A stretch of DNA of 64,000 nucleotides, taken from Pedobacter sp. MC2016-24. GTDB taxonomy: Bacteria > Bacteroidota > Bacteroidia > Sphingobacteriales > Sphingobacteriaceae. Of this stretch, positions 42,983 through 53,439 are shown in pieces. The position numbers and the translations under genes were made by a program. The stretch spans positions 744,001 through 808,000 of the forward strand of contig NZ_JADFBX010000001.1 of assembly GCF_015223055.1 (NCBI RefSeq), read 5' to 3'. Position 1 is the stretch's first letter, and each line of letters opens with the position of its first letter. The notes below the pieces were generated by a model. It was not told the origin of the DNA. It made no database searches and saw only the letters and a list, made by a program, of their open reading frames with translations.

Positions 42983-43795
42983 CTATTGATAGACTTTTAA
43001 ATCCAAAGTATCGGCACGCATAGCTGTAAAAACACCCAAACCATTGACAACATTGGTATAGGGATTGGTTAAATTTAAAGAGGTTCCTCCACCACTGTTC
43101 AATGCATCACTGTATTCTTTGTTGATGCGAAACAGCAAAACCTTATAATTTCCCAGGAAGTTAAAAGTCATCTGCTGCGTCTGGAATGAAGACACCTGGC
43201 CCAGGATTTCTTCAGCATCCTTATACGCACGGGTGTCACGTGAATTAACGCGACTTGGGTAAGCATCCGTATTCTTAAAAACCATCATATAGTGTCCCTG
43301 ATCGGGATTACTCCATTTGAAAACAACTGGAACAAATGCTTCTGGCTCCGTACCAAAAGAAAACACGGGAACAGCCTGGGTATTGGCCGAGGCTGAAAAA
43401 CCAACAGGTTTATCCGGAACGGTAGTTTCTGCACTTATCGTCTTGTCCAGATAGTCAAAGCTCAATTTATAGGTCATTCTGTCCTTGATAAAACTGGAAT
43501 CTGCATATTGATATACACCATCTGCGGTTTCCGTAAGCGAAACCGACTGCGTTCCATCAGACAATTTCAGTTTCAGCGCTTTTAAAGGAAAACCATGCGA
43601 AATGGTATCATCCAGGTACTTCTGATAATAGACTTTTACGGTTACAATTGTTCCTGGGATGAGGTAAGCCTGTACTACCGGTCTTGTATAATCTGCCAGT
43701 ACTGCATTTTCTTTTTTACAGGAGAACAGGGAAGTGACCACAATGACGGCAATACCGGCCAGCACAACATACCTGTATATTTCTTTTATTTCCAT
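42983..43795 (-). CDS. DUF4249 lipoprotein
   Basis: 270 residues, lipoprotein signal (AVIVVTSLFSC). Beta-rich protein with the DUF4249 beginning (VQAYLIPGTIVTVKVYYQKYLDD) and C-terminal strands. DUF4249 genes regularly follow STN-type TonB receptors in Bacteroidota; the function is unknown, perhaps a surface or periplasmic partner. It overlaps the TonB receptor gene by 10 bases, confirming co-translation. Confidence 0.88.
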   Translation of the reverse strand: MEIKEIYRYVVLAGIAVIVVTSLFSCKKENAVLADYTRPVVQAYLIPGTIVTVKVYYQKYLDDTISHGFPLKALKLKLSDGTQSVSLTETADGVYQYADSSFIKDRMTYKLSFDYLDKTISAETTVPDKPVGFSASANTQAVPVFSFGTEPEAFVPVVFKWSNPDQGHYMMVFKNTDAYPSRVNSRDTRAYKDAEEILGQVSSFQTQQMTFNFLGNYKVLLFRINKEYSDALNSGGGTSLNLTNPYTNVVNGLGVFTAMRADTLDLKVYQ

Positions 43796-46602
43796 CTTAA
43801 GCTAAGGGTTAAATTGGGTGTAAGTCCTAAATAATTGACATTGGAGGTAACCACCTGGTTATTCACAACATTATATTGTTTATACCATACATTGGCACGG
43901 TTGTAAATATTAAACAGGGAAAAACCGATGCTACCTGTTTTGCGACTGTCTACCTTGATCAGATCGTAAGTAATCGATGCATCCAGTCTGTGATAGGCCG
44001 GCATCCGTAAAGCATTTTTATCACTGATGGTCAAAAATGTTTTAGCGGTACCAGTGTAGTCGTCTATCGTATAACTGGTTAATGGTGCAGTATAAGGTTT
44101 TCCGGTAGCAAAAATCCAGGTCGCCGAAAAAGTCCATTTGCCATAGTGGTATAAGTTGACAGTTTTGAACTCATGCCGGGTATCCTGACTGGCAGCGAAC
44201 TCCCCACCATAGGCTGCAAAATTATTGGTGGCTTCAGCCAGGGTATAGCTGATCCACCCGGTATACCTACCCCTGGTTTTCTGCAGCATCAATTCAATTC
44301 CCTTGGCATAACCGCTACCATTGTAAAAATGCTCTTCCAGTGAAACAGTGCCCCCCCTCCGGTTTCCGGTAAGCCTTTGAGCGTATTCGGATAGATTGTC
44401 CAGCTTTTTGTAATAACTTTCTACATCAAACAAGAACTGTCCGGTCTCATAACTGAATCCACCAATATAATGCACTGCCGCACTCACCGGAATGGCATCT
44501 CCATTAGAAAGCACCCAAAAATCACGGCTTCCGGATAAAATATCTTCCCTGAGCACACGATTCGTAAACTGGTAGAATTTACCCGTTGATGCTTTGAGTG
44601 TAAATTTATCCGTCACCGCATAGGTTGCAGAAAATCGGGGCTCTAAATAGGTTTTCCGGGTTTGATCATACCAGGTTTCCCGTAAACCTGCTTTAACCTG
44701 CAACTGCGTGGTTAAATCAGCCTCCAGTTCCCCATAGCCACCAAGTATTAAGGCTTTGGTATGCTGATCAATGAGTTTACTGGTATCATTCTGGCTGCTC
44801 TCATAACTCACATTTTGCCTGGATCCGAAGGCTCCGAACAAGGCCTTAAATTGACCACCAAGCTGGTACTCCCAATCGGATTTTAAACTAAAATCTTTCA
44901 GGTTATTTTTCTCAAAAGTACCCGTACTGATTTCCTGGTCATTCCCATCATCATCCTGAACCGTAAGCTTCGTGCTGTTGTCACGATCGCTATGGTAAGT
45001 AGAATAGCTCAACAGCGTATTCGAATACAATTTAGAATTCCAGCGACTAGACCATTTTAAACTGGATCCAAGATTACCATAAGTGGTCTTATCCGACATA
45101 CTGATGTCTCTGCCACTATTGATTGCAGCAGGCAAAGTTAGCGTACGGCTGTTATCCAGGTTGTCATTACCCTGGTAAATGCTCCAGGAAAACCTGTTCT
45201 GATCATCGGGCGCATAAGTATACTTCGCATTTAAATCGTAAAAATAAGAAGCAGGTGTACTCACTGAAGCCGCATTTCCGCCAAAACCTCCCCCACCGCC
45301 ACCTGGCGGACCACCAGTACCAGCATTGGCAGGTCTGTTTCCTCCGGCAGCTGTTGTGGCGCTGCTGCTATTGAATTTATTGAAAATCTTATCGTATAAA
45401 GGTCCCTGATAAGACCGGCGATAAGCCAGCAGCAAGGTTGATTTGTCATTAATCGGCTTTTCAACAAAAACATTGGCACTCAATAAACTCAGATCCCCCG
45501 CAATATTGGTTTCCTTACTGTTTCCTTCCTTCCCCACAATATCGGTAACACTCGACAAACGGCCGCCATATTTGGCTGAAAAACCGCCCTTATACATAGT
45601 TACATCTTTTACGGCATTGCTATTGAATGCACTAAAAAAGCCGTACAGGTGATCAACCTGGTAAACGGTAAAACCATCAAACAGCACCAGGTTTTGATCG
45701 GGAGTTCCGCCTCTCACATAAGCGCCTGAAGAAGACTCGTTGCTTGCACTAATGCCCGGCATAAGCTGAAAAGAACGTAAAATATCTTTTTCTCCGATAT
45801 TGGGCAGTTCCTCCAGCTTCGAAGGCGAAATCTGTAATACGCTAACCCTGCGTTTATTGGTGCTCATCAAGCCCTCCGCACGCTTATCGGTAATGACAAC
45901 TTCATTCAAAGCCCGCACAGCCGGGAAAAGACCAATTACAATTTCCTTTTTGATGTTTTCGGCATTCAGGTAATAGGTATCCTGCTGGTATCCGGAGAAA
46001 TTAATATCCAGTCGACAGGTATCTGCAGGGACATTGATCAAAGTAAAATAACCGTCAGCATTCGTCGATGTGCTGATGTTTAAATGGCGCAACTGGACAT
46101 GGGCAGAGGGTAAAGACTCTCCGCTTGACCGGTCGATCACCCTACCCGTAATGTTGAAAGGGATTTGTCGGGCTGGTGTTTTCCGCTCCACCACATCTTT
46201 TACGGAATTCACCGTTTGCCCGACATGAACACCCCGGCCCTCATCTTTGAGGCCAATTGCGGCTTTATTTTTCTTTAAGCGGTTTACATCTTCCGGAATG
46301 CGGATAATATAAATCGTCTGATCGGCATCAACCCAATAGCGCAAGCCATTTTTTTTGCATACAGCCGCCAATAAATCTTTCAGGTTTTCATCGTTAAAAT
46401 GGTCGACCACATCGTACTGACTAAGCATGTCGCGATCGTATACTATATGAACCGGACATTTTGCATTTAAGGTATCCATCATTTTATCCAATGACAGCGT
46501 ATAAAAGCCACTAATCTTGGCCTCGGTTACCAGGGGCCTTTGGGCCATAGCAGTATAACCTGTGGTTGCCGTAAGCACCAGCAGCAATAAAAATATCCTC
46601 AT
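43786..46602 (-). CDS. TonB-dependent receptor with STN and carboxypeptidase-like domains
   Basis: 938 residues: a signal peptide; an STN (secretin/TonB short N-terminal) domain (FYTLSLDKMMDTLNAKCPVHIVYDRDM...NGLRYWVDADQTIYII); a carboxypeptidase regulatory domain (INVTGRV-like, FNITGRVIDRSSGESLPSAHVQLR); a plug (SPSKLEELPNIGEKDILRSFQLMPGI, GGTPDQNLVLFDGFTVY); and a barrel with a Gly-rich external loop (GTGGPPGGGGGGFGGN). The STN domain in such receptors can signal to an anti-sigma factor, but none is encoded here. It is in an operon with DUF4249 and a DUF4397 protein. Confidence 0.92.
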   Translation of the reverse strand: MRIFLLLLVLTATTGYTAMAQRPLVTEAKISGFYTLSLDKMMDTLNAKCPVHIVYDRDMLSQYDVVDHFNDENLKDLLAAVCKKNGLRYWVDADQTIYIIRIPEDVNRLKKNKAAIGLKDEGRGVHVGQTVNSVKDVVERKTPARQIPFNITGRVIDRSSGESLPSAHVQLRHLNISTSTNADGYFTLINVPADTCRLDINFSGYQQDTYYLNAENIKKEIVIGLFPAVRALNEVVITDKRAEGLMSTNKRRVSVLQISPSKLEELPNIGEKDILRSFQLMPGISASNESSSGAYVRGGTPDQNLVLFDGFTVYQVDHLYGFFSAFNSNAVKDVTMYKGGFSAKYGGRLSSVTDIVGKEGNSKETNIAGDLSLLSANVFVEKPINDKSTLLLAYRRSYQGPLYDKIFNKFNSSSATTAAGGNRPANAGTGGPPGGGGGGFGGNAASVSTPASYFYDLNAKYTYAPDDQNRFSWSIYQGNDNLDNSRTLTLPAAINSGRDISMSDKTTYGNLGSSLKWSSRWNSKLYSNTLLSYSTYHSDRDNSTKLTVQDDDGNDQEISTGTFEKNNLKDFSLKSDWEYQLGGQFKALFGAFGSRQNVSYESSQNDTSKLIDQHTKALILGGYGELEADLTTQLQVKAGLRETWYDQTRKTYLEPRFSATYAVTDKFTLKASTGKFYQFTNRVLREDILSGSRDFWVLSNGDAIPVSAAVHYIGGFSYETGQFLFDVESYYKKLDNLSEYAQRLTGNRRGGTVSLEEHFYNGSGYAKGIELMLQKTRGRYTGWISYTLAEATNNFAAYGGEFAASQDTRHEFKTVNLYHYGKWTFSATWIFATGKPYTAPLTSYTIDDYTGTAKTFLTISDKNALRMPAYHRLDASITYDLIKVDSRKTGSIGFSLFNIYNRANVWYKQYNVVNNQVVTSNVNYLGLTPNLTLSLRWK

Positions 46603-46612
46603 ATACCTGCCT

Positions 46613-47332
46613 TTACAAATTAGTAATCAATTGCGCCGAAAAGGGCTGGTCAGTTTCTCCAACATTCAGTACACCTCTTGACATCACGGTATAATATTTT
46701 CCGGCAGTAAGCGTCACAGAGGTCAAAGTGGTTTTAACATTTCCGGTACTGCTGTCCTTAATGTCAAAGGAATAAGTATTCGGATCGATTGCCTGAAAAT
46801 CACTGGCTGTTTTATACGACTTTCCAGAAACCAATGGGGTTGCTGCACCAGCAACTGACAGATCCAATGCCGGTGCATCGGGAGATAAATTGATGAAACG
46901 GATAAAGGCCTGACTAGTTGAGGCAACGGTCATGACATCCCTGACCAGTAAAGCATCCAGCTTTTCAGGCCGTTCAATTAAAAACAGGGAATAAACCCCA
47001 TCTGCATCCAGCGCTATGCTTTTACTCAATAAGCTTTCCGAAGCACTTTCGGTCGTAAACTTAGCAGTGTGCTCGCCTGCAGTATAATTTGCATAAGCCG
47101 TTGTACCTCCAAAAGGTACCGCTGCCGTATTTAGTTTCGTACCATCCAGATAGAAATTATAGGTACCCAATGTTGGAGAAGCGTTTACCATACTTAAATA
47201 AGCAGTAGCTGTCGTTGCTACATCCTTGGTGCAGGAATTTAGCAATAAGCTGCACAGTAATAAAGTTGCATAAATGAGTGGGAGCGCTCGTTTTGCACGC
47301 GCCTGAGCGGTTCGTTTGGTAAAAATTTTCAT
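46613..47332 (-). CDS. DUF4397 lipoprotein
   Basis: 239 residues from ATG 47332 (a longer frame to 47359 adds a non-signal extension). Lipoprotein signal ending LLLNSC. The mature protein has the DUF4397 pattern (SMVNASPTLGTYNFYLDGTKLN, YANYTAGEHTAKFT, FIRFINLSPDAPALDLSV), a two-domain beta sandwich. The family is found on the surface of Bacteroidota near TonB receptors; the ligand is unknown. It is the first gene of the TonB/DUF4249 set, with a 10-base gap to the receptor. Confidence 0.87.
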   Translation of the reverse strand: MKIFTKRTAQARAKRALPLIYATLLLCSLLLNSCTKDVATTATAYLSMVNASPTLGTYNFYLDGTKLNTAAVPFGGTTAYANYTAGEHTAKFTTESASESLLSKSIALDADGVYSLFLIERPEKLDALLVRDVMTVASTSQAFIRFINLSPDAPALDLSVAGAATPLVSGKSYKTASDFQAIDPNTYSFDIKDSSTGNVKTTLTSVTLTAGKYYTVMSRGVLNVGETDQPFSAQLITNL

Positions 47333-47489
47333 CACAATTGAGATTAAAATGTTAAACAATTTTTAAATCCATTTCCTGGTTTATGAAGCGAATTTTAAAA
47401 ATTAAGGTGTTAACAAATGTTAATTGAGATGAACAGGCTTTAAATTTATATTAAACCGATTTTTTCTGCGAAGAAATCACATCGAAAAC

Positions 47490-47519
47490 AAAAAGGGGAA
47501 GACAATTATGCCTTCCCCC
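47490..47519 (-). terminator. Terminator after the lipocalin-like gene
   Basis: GGGGAAG (47495-47501) pairs with CTTCCCC (47512-47518), and on the minus strand a T-rich run follows (plus-strand A-run 47486-47494). It is 26 bases after the stop of the lipocalin-like gene. Confidence 0.65.
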
Positions 47520-47544
47520 GTTATCCATAGGTAAATGAAATAAC

Positions 47545-48033
47545 TTATTTTGCCGCTTTGGTGAAATTCAGGACAATGTAAGCTGTAGAATTGCCATATT
47601 CAACAGGTGTTTTGATAACCATAGTTTCACCGTTGGTAGATGAAAGCACCAATCTGTAGCCTTCGGTTACATTTTTGGCTTTATCACCTTCATACAGTTT
47701 TTTAAATTGGAAAGTATCTTCTTTAGTACTGGCAGACCAGTAAATGGTTTGTGTTTTAGCTGCACAGGTACCACCGCCAGGTAGGCTATAACTACCATTT
47801 CCACTATTGGTTAATCTCCAGCTACTACCCACAAAGCAAGTATATGAACCCTCACCAAATAATGATTTTACCGACGATTGCGGAATACCTTCAAATGTAA
47901 TGTCACTTAAAGTCCAGTTCCCAGTAATGTTACCTCTCTTAAGCGTTGGAGTAGCCGCACCCTTAGGTGAACAGCCTTGCAAAACCATCAATGCACTACA
48001 AAAAATGGCTGCTATAAGGAATATTCTTTTCAT
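47545..48033 (-). CDS. Lipocalin-like lipoprotein
   Basis: 162 residues; signal with lipobox (LMVLQGC). The mature part KRGNITGNWTLSDITFEG... has the GxW start (GNWTL) of lipocalin-like domains and a beta-barrel pattern, with two Cys pairs possible (SYTCFVGS, GGTCAAK). Ligand unknown. It is a single gene bounded by its own terminator. Confidence 0.8.
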   Translation of the reverse strand: MKRIFLIAAIFCSALMVLQGCSPKGAATPTLKRGNITGNWTLSDITFEGIPQSSVKSLFGEGSYTCFVGSSWRLTNSGNGSYSLPGGGTCAAKTQTIYWSASTKEDTFQFKKLYEGDKAKNVTEGYRLVLSSTNGETMVIKTPVEYGNSTAYIVLNFTKAAK

Positions 48034-48148
48034 ATCTTTTTACTTTCTTTTTCAATTACATAAATCTTGCCAAAACTTGCGCAGAATAATTTTTACCTTT
48101 AACCGTCACCGCAGGATGAACATCAGTTAAACAAATAACCCCATAATA

Positions 48149-49270
48149 ATGAGAGCAGAAACGATTGCGATACATGCAGGAAATTTATATGAAATCAGTA
48201 CACAGGACGTAACGCCCCCAATAAATTTATCGACAACCTTTTTAAGGAACGAGGATGGTGGCTATTCCGGTGGACACATGTATAGCAGGGTAAGCAATCC
48301 AAACCGCTCTGCACTGGAAAATATCCTCACAGAACTGGAACAGGGCGCAGATTGTTGTGCCTTTTCTTCGGGCAATACAGCCGGGATGAGCGTTTTTCAG
48401 GCAATCAAACCCGGAAGTCACATCATCGCACCTGACGATATGTACTGGGGCTTTAAAAAACAATTGCAAACGATATTTGCCGATACCATTGCGATTGATT
48501 TTATTGATCTGACTGATCTAAATCTGATTGAGCAGCACATCAAAGGCAATACCGTCATGATCTGGGTCGAAACCCCTTCAAATCCGCTATTAAAAATTAC
48601 AGATCTGAAAGCCATTGCTAAAATCAGTAAGGCTCATGGCCTGATCCTGGCTTGCGACAGTACTTTTGCATCTCCTTGCCTGCAAAATCCAATCGCACTG
48701 GGTGCAGATCTTGTGATGCACTCCACAACCAAATACATTGGTGGTCACAGCGATGTATTGGGTGGCGCACTGATAACCGCAGAAAAAAACGAATTCTGGG
48801 AAAAGATCAGGAATGTACAACAGATTGGGGGTGCGGTACCTTCACCGTTCGACTGCTTCTTATTGGTCAGGAGCATCAAAACACTGGCCTATAGAATGCG
48901 TGGACACAGCACCAATGGTATGGCGCTGGCACAATACCTGGAACAACATCCCAAAGTAGCGGCAGTTTACTATCCCGGTCTGACATCACATCCTGGCCAC
49001 GAAACAGCCAAAGCGCAGATGCGTGATTTCGGTGGCATGCTTTCCATTTTAGTCAAAGGAGGTGCCCCGGAAGCACGCAACCTGGTCAATAAAGTAAAAA
49101 TATTTGCCCAGGCAACCAGTCTGGGTGGTGTAGAAAGTTTAATCGAACACCGCGCATCTGTAGAAGGTCCGGATACCAAAACGCCACAGAATTTAATTCG
49201 GATATCTGCAGGACTGGAACATATTGACGATCTTATTGCAGATTTCGAACAAGCTTTCGCCCAAATATAG
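48149..49270 (+). CDS. Cys/Met metabolism PLP enzyme (cystathionine gamma-synthase/beta-lyase type)
   Basis: 373 residues, fold-type I PLP enzyme. The PLP-binding Lys is in [16 protein letters not shown]. Other family marks are [40 protein letters not shown] and IEHRAS. Which reaction it runs (cystathionine synthase, beta-lyase or gamma-lyase) cannot be decided from sequence alone. It stands upstream of the SAM riboswitch unit and is probably part of the trans-sulfuration route linking homoserine, cysteine and methionine. Confidence 0.9.
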   Translation: MRAETIAIHAGNLYEISTQDVTPPINLSTTFLRNEDGGYSGGHMYSRVSNPNRSALENILTELEQGADCCAFSSGNTAGMSVFQAIKPGSHIIAPDDMYWGFKKQLQTIFADTIAIDFIDLTDLNLIEQHIKGNTVMIWVETPSNPLLKITDLKAIAKISKAHGLILACDSTFASPCLQNPIALGADLVMHSTTKYIGGHSDVLGGALITAEKNEFWEKIRNVQQIGGAVPSPFDCFLLVRSIKTLAYRMRGHSTNGMALAQYLEQHPKVAAVYYPGLTSHPGHETAKAQMRDFGGMLSILVKGGAPEARNLVNKVKIFAQATSLGGVESLIEHRASVEGPDTKTPQNLIRISAGLEHIDDLIADFEQAFAQI

Positions 49271-49432
49271 GCTAGAATATTCCGCATTGATTTATAACGA
49301 TGTATTTTATATCATTATAAATCAATGCATTAAAAAATAATCAGAATTATATTTTGGTTATTTTGCAAGTTAGATTTACATTTGAAGCATTAAACAGTGA
49401 AAGCTGTTAAAGTCAACCTTCTTATGTTAAGG

Positions 49433-49552
49433 TTTGATTTATAAAGAAGTGGCGAGAGACAGGCTCATTGACCCACTGGCAACCCTCCCAAAATGGAGAA
49501 GGTGCCAATTCCTGACCAGATAACATGGTGTTACCTGGAAAGATAAATTAAA
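49433..49552 (+). ncRNA. SAM-I (S-box) riboswitch
   Basis: A SAM-I aptamer. P1 pairs TTTGATTTAT (49433-49442) with ATAAATTAAA (49543-49552). The core contains GGCAACC (49479-49485) and GGTGCCAATTCC (49501-49512), the joined SAM-binding P3 strands. P3 is capped by CTCCCAAAATGGAG, and P4 is CCAGATAACATGG/TGTTACCTGG. It lies in front of metY-metX-hom. The A-rich 3' strand of P1 ends 4 bases before the leader ORF ATG, so SAM binding could bury that start. Confidence 0.9.
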
Positions 49553-49556
49553 ACGA

Positions 49557-49634
49557 ATGAAAACGATTTACACCAATTACTCCGATCATTATTGTATGCC
49601 GCATACGAACTGTATGTGCTGTTGCATGCGATAA
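49557..49634 (+). CDS. 25-codon Cys/Met-rich leader peptide
   Basis: The ORF starts at ATG 49557, four bases after the riboswitch, and ends at TAA 49632-49634. It encodes MKTIYTNYSDHYCMP followed by HTNCMCCCMR: five Cys and four Met in 25 residues, ending with a run of Cys codons. Ribosomes would slow there when charged tRNA-Cys or tRNA-Met is scarce, the classic form of an amino-acid attenuator peptide. It precedes methionine genes, so the residues fit the pathway. Expression has not been shown. Confidence 0.7.
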   Translation: MKTIYTNYSDHYCMPHTNCMCCCMR

Positions 49635-49635
49635 T

Positions 49636-49677
49636 TTCCAAAAATCTTCCTTTTGCATTTTCTTATTCAGTTGGAAG
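49636..49677 (+). promoter_or_regulatory. Possible attenuator, alternative pairings
   Basis: TTCCAA (49636-49641) can pair with TTGGAA (49671-49676), while CTTCC (49646-49650) can pair with GGAAG (49673-49677). Both use the same GGAA, so only one can form. The first segment starts just 1 base after the leader stop, within reach of a stalled ribosome. No intrinsic terminator T-run follows, so control could be at translation. Confidence 0.35.
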
Positions 49678-49743
49678 GCCCTTATAGGGTACGCTAATCA
49701 CTTATACAGTGCTGTCTGATTTCTTAAAAAATTTAACCCATAA

Positions 49744-51054
<1,311 letters not shown>

Positions 51055-51060
51055 AATTAA

Positions 51061-52119
51061 ATGAGTACGACCTCCACATATAGTTACAATAAGGTTTTCA
51101 AACTGGAAAGCGGCAAAAAGCTGCGCAAGTTGGAAATTGCTTATCAAACCTATGGTAAATTAAATGCCAGTAAAGACAACGTGATCTGGGCTTGTCATGC
51201 GCTGACTGCAAATGCAGACGTGCTGGACTGGTGGAAAGGTCTTTTTGGTAACAATGCACTTTTCAATCCGGATGAGCATTTCATCATTTGTGCCAACATT
51301 GTAGGCTCACATTATGGAAGTACCAATCCCTTAAGCACAAACCCGGTGACGGGTTTGCCTTACTATTTGGCATTTCCGGAATTCACCATCCGGGACCTGG
51401 TTTCTGCACACCAGTTGTTGGCTGCCCACCTGGGCATTCAGCACATTAAAGTGCTCGTTGGAGGCTCTTTAGGCGGTCAGCAGGCTATGGAATGGGCAAT
51501 TACCGCTCCGCAGTACATTGAAAATCTGATCCTCATGGCTACCAATGCAGTGCACTCTCCATGGGGCATAGCCTTTAATGAAAGTCAGCGGCTGGCCATT
51601 ACAGCCGACCGTAGTTTTTACGCGCAAAAACCTGATGGCGGATTAAAAGGTTTGAAAGTTGCCCGCAGTATCGCTTTACTTTCTTACAGAACATATGACG
51701 CATATACCGCGACACAACTGGAAAGTGTAAATGATAAAACCGGATCTTTCAGGGCTTCATCTTACCAGAATTATCAGGGAGAAAAACTCTGCAAACGGTT
51801 CAACGCCTATAGCTATTGGTACCTCACCAAGGCGATGGACAGCCACAATGTTGGACGTGGACGTCAAAGCACCAGCCACGCACTGGCCCTGATTAAGGCG
51901 AATACCCTGGTCATCGGCATAGAGAATGATGTATTGTTTCCAATTACGGAACAGGAATTCCTGGCAAATCACATCGCAGGAGCAGCATTTCACAGTCTGA
52001 AATCTGCCTATGGTCATGATGGTTTCCTCATCGAGACAGATGCTTTAACCCGCGTTATTGGCAATTTTTTAAAGGAAAGTATAAATAAGAAAATAGTTAA
52101 ATTACATAAAACAGCATAA
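51061..52119 (+). CDS. metX: Homoserine O-acetyltransferase
   Basis: 352 residues, alpha/beta-hydrolase fold. The nucleophile Ser136 is in VGGSLGGQQAMEWA, and the Asp/His are near the C-terminus (IENDVLFPI, YGHDGFLIE). CHALTANADVLDWW and GSHYGSTNPLS are MetX signatures. It activates homoserine with acetyl-CoA, giving the substrate for MetY encoded just upstream. Confidence 0.97.
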   Translation: MSTTSTYSYNKVFKLESGKKLRKLEIAYQTYGKLNASKDNVIWACHALTANADVLDWWKGLFGNNALFNPDEHFIICANIVGSHYGSTNPLSTNPVTGLPYYLAFPEFTIRDLVSAHQLLAAHLGIQHIKVLVGGSLGGQQAMEWAITAPQYIENLILMATNAVHSPWGIAFNESQRLAITADRSFYAQKPDGGLKGLKVARSIALLSYRTYDAYTATQLESVNDKTGSFRASSYQNYQGEKLCKRFNAYSYWYLTKAMDSHNVGRGRQSTSHALALIKANTLVIGIENDVLFPITEQEFLANHIAGAAFHSLKSAYGHDGFLIETDALTRVIGNFLKESINKKIVKLHKTA

Positions 52120-52123
52120 TTAG

Positions 52124-53365
52124 ATGAGCACAAAACTTAAGATCGGTTTATTTGGTTTTGGGGTAGTTGGCCAGGGATTACACGACATTATCCGTGGTCA
52201 GGATTTAAACCTTGAAATCATTAAAATCGCCATTAAAAACCCAGATAAGAAGCGCAGTTTAGATGCACATCTTTTCACGACAGACCACAATGAACTCTTA
52301 AATAATCCGGAGATCAATACCATTGTAGAATTGATCGATGATGCGGATGTGGCTTTTGAAATTACCAAAAGAGCATTAACAAGTGGCAAAAATGTAGTTT
52401 CAGCAAACAAAAAAATGATTGCCACACACCTTGCAGAACTGGTAGAACTACAAGAAAAACACAACGCTTCTTTATTGTATGAAGGCGCAGTGTGCGGAAG
52501 TATTCCGATCATCCGGAATCTCGAAGAATATTACGACAATGAGTTGTTACATGGCATCAGCGGTATCTTTAACGGTTCATCCAACTATATTTTATCAAAG
52601 ATATTCAATGAGAACCTGGAATATGGTGTAGCATTGAAACAGGCGCAGGACTTAGGTTTTGCCGAGACAGATCCGATTCTGGACGTTGGAGGCTATGATC
52701 CTAAATTTAAACTGGCCATTGCAACTGCCCATGCCTACGGTCTGTTCATCAATCCGGATAAGATTCTGAATATTGGTATCCAGAACCTTTCTGAAAATGA
52801 CATCCGCTATGCGCGGGAAAAGAACTTCAAAATCAAACTGGTGCCTACAGCGCGTAAAATCAGCACCAAACAGGTGGTTACTTATGTATTGCCTAAATTC
52901 GTAAAATCGGATGATTTCCTGTTTAACGTAGAGAATGAATACAATGGTGTAACGGTACAAGCTGCCTTTGCCGATAAACAGTTCTTTTTTGGAAAAGGTG
53001 CAGGTGGTCACCCAACGGGTGCGGCGGTATTGTCAGACATTGCAGCATTGCGTTACGGTTACCGTTATGAATATAAAAAATATCACCAGCACAATGGCCT
53101 GTTACATACAGACAATGTAAATATAGAAGTGTACCTGCGTTATACACATGAGTATACCGTTGAGAAACTTAAAATTGAAAATATTGTAGAACGTTTTTCA
53201 CGTGATGACTATAAGTACATCATTGGTAGCGTAAGCTTAAAAAGCTTACTGGCCAACAAAAATTTGTTAGAACAGAAAGACGTATTTATTGCACATACTG
53301 GTAAATATACCTATACCGAGCAGCAGATTAAAACTGTTGCAGATGAAGAAGTACTTTTTAGTTAA
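52124..53365 (+). CDS. hom: Homoserine dehydrogenase
   Basis: 413 residues. It has an N-terminal Rossmann fold (IGLFGFGVVGQGLHDII), a KKM segment (TSGKNVVSANKKMIA) and the catalytic domain (YEGAVCGSIPIIRNLEEYY, GIFNGSSNYILSKI, DVGGYDPKFKLAI). It reduces aspartate semialdehyde to homoserine. There is no aspartokinase domain, and the C-terminal extension lacks an obvious ACT motif. It is the last gene of metY-metX-hom, and its terminator follows. Confidence 0.96.
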   Translation: MSTKLKIGLFGFGVVGQGLHDIIRGQDLNLEIIKIAIKNPDKKRSLDAHLFTTDHNELLNNPEINTIVELIDDADVAFEITKRALTSGKNVVSANKKMIATHLAELVELQEKHNASLLYEGAVCGSIPIIRNLEEYYDNELLHGISGIFNGSSNYILSKIFNENLEYGVALKQAQDLGFAETDPILDVGGYDPKFKLAIATAHAYGLFINPDKILNIGIQNLSENDIRYAREKNFKIKLVPTARKISTKQVVTYVLPKFVKSDDFLFNVENEYNGVTVQAAFADKQFFFGKGAGGHPTGAAVLSDIAALRYGYRYEYKKYHQHNGLLHTDNVNIEVYLRYTHEYTVEKLKIENIVERFSRDDYKYIIGSVSLKSLLANKNLLEQKDVFIAHTGKYTYTEQQIKTVADEEVLFS

Positions 53366-53386
53366 TTTTTGTTTTGTTTTGATATG

Positions 53387-53419
53387 AAAACGGCCCTTCA
53401 ACAGGGCCGTTTTTTTTTG
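53387..53419 (+). terminator. Strong intrinsic terminator of the met operon
   Basis: CGGCCCT (53391-53397) pairs with AGGGCCG (53403-53409) across the loop TCAAC, and an A4/T4 extension is followed by T9. It lies 22 bases after the hom stop. Confidence 0.9.
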
Positions 53420-53439
53420 ATATGTGATAAAGGAAATGA

